A stretch of 64,000 nt of DNA from MHLP01 sp043736515. GTDB taxonomy: Bacteria > Patescibacteriota > Minisyncoccia > Phycocordibacterales > UBA6899. The notes beneath the pieces were generated by a model. That model had not been told where the DNA came from. It was given only the letters and a program-made list of their open reading frames with translations, and did not search any database. Positions 63,603 to 64,000 of this stretch are shown here, in pieces. Within the stretch, counting starts at the first letter, position 1. Each line of letters starts with the position of its first letter. Both the position numbers and the translations under genes were made by a program. Location of the stretch: NCBI GenBank assembly GCA_043736515.1, contig JAYTCK010000013.1, positions 14,345 to 78,344 of the forward strand, in the 5' to 3' direction.

Positions 63603-64000
63603 ATGGGGTACAAGAGACTGCAAAACCCGGTAGAGCCTATCCTCAACTCCACCGCAAAAGAACGGATACGGCTTGCCTCCAAAAATCTACCCCGCTGGTT
63701 TGGCGCCACTGCCATTAACCTAAGGGAATTTGTCATTCCGGGCTCGACCCGGAATCCAGATTGCGCCAATGTGAGCCTGGATGCCGGATCAATGTCCGGC
63801 ATGACAATGGCAGTAGGGCTTGGTACGGGGTTCTTTACTCTCCTTCCGGCGCTTGCCTTCGCTCAACCAGCAGCCACCTGCGCTCCTGGTACTTATCGTT
63901 TAATCGCTCCTGTAGGTGGTCTCACAGAGTGTCTCACGCTTACGGGATACTTAAGTGGGGTGTTTCTCATCACTATAGGTATCGCAGGAGTGCTTGCTGT
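63603..64000 (+). CDS. VirB2/TrbC-like pilin, cut by window edge
   Basis: The frame opens at 63603 and is still open at the window end. From about residue 67 it shows a signal peptide (AVGLGTGFFTLLPALAFA), then TCAPGTYRLIAPVGGLTECL and a hydrophobic helix (YLSGVFLITIGIAGVLAV), the pattern of small VirB2/TrbC pilins in CPR type IV secretion loci. The first 65 codons cross a palindromic repeat, so translation may really start at 63792, 63801 or 63807. The 3' end is missing. Confidence 0.65.
   Translation, partial: MGYKRLQNPVEPILNSTAKERIRLASKNLPRWFGATAINLREFVIPGSTRNPDCANVSLDAGSMSGMTMAVGLGTGFFTLLPALAFAQPAATCAPGTYRLIAPVGGLTECLTLTGYLSGVFLITIGIAGVLA
63732..63805. repeat. Palindromic repeat (GTCATTCCGG type) at the pilin 5' end
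   Basis: GTCATTCCGGGCTCGACCC at the left and GGATCAATGTCCGGCATGAC at the right are imperfect inverted copies, with inner GGAATCCAG and CTGGATGCC arms. This type of repeat is common in many bacterial genomes. Here it reads in frame, giving VIPGSTRNPD. Confidence 0.75.

Overview
This 64 kb window reads as a piece of a Patescibacteria (CPR) chromosome, most like a Parcubacteria-type genome. The evidence is the gene set: compact genes, a PrgI/VirB4/VirB6-type secretion locus, a diversity-generating retroelement, promoters whose -10 box sits directly before the start codon, and many short secreted or membrane proteins of unknown function. The lineage is an inference; no rRNA gene is present to confirm it.

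Layout. 1-3.3 kb: the start of a secreted beta-helix protein, a decayed serine recombinase, tRNA-Gly(UCC) with a duplicated tRNA half joined to a structured element, and a two-domain Xre/ParS-like protein. 3.3-4.7 kb: phosphomannomutase/phosphoglucomutase. 4.8-17.9 kb (minus strand): a type IV pilus cluster (major pilin, pseudopilins, a 933-residue pilin fused to a beta-propeller, PilM with an SH3 domain, PilC, PilB, a response regulator). A complete diversity-generating retroelement (reverse transcriptase, Avd, template repeat, target gene with variable repeat) lies between pilC and pilB. 18-24.3 kb (minus strand): endonuclease III, then cheW-cheY-cheB-cheA-cheC-cheD without receptor, cheR or flagellar genes. 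24.3-26.3 kb: tRNA-Pro with unusual flanks and two unknown genes. 26.4-27.5 kb: a probable replication origin, with parS-like palindromes and a cluster of DnaA boxes. Genes to the left run mainly on the minus strand and genes to the right mainly on the plus strand. 27.5-50 kb: housekeeping genes (cca, xth, xer, rpsO, pnp, comM, idi, uvrD, rsmA) mixed with small unknown genes, two more tRNAs and an internally deleted IS30-type element. 51.4-64 kb (plus strand): a type IV secretion-like locus (secreted and membrane proteins, VirB6/TrbL, PrgI, split VirB4, and a truncated VirB2/TrbC-like pilin at the edge).

How it fits together. The pilus genes, the chemosensory cluster and the phosphoryl-relay proteins suggest signal-controlled type IV pilus activity. 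The retroelement inside the pilus region makes a hypervariable C-terminal domain in one protein. All 15 differences between template and variable repeat fall at template adenines, so the system has been active.

The least explained feature is around the tRNA genes. Three tRNAs are preceded by an exact copy of their own 5' part that runs into a conserved RNA-like element of about 100 nt, with compensatory base changes in two of its stems. Two of them are also followed by an inverted, interrupted copy of the tRNA 3' part. I know of no described element with this arrangement.
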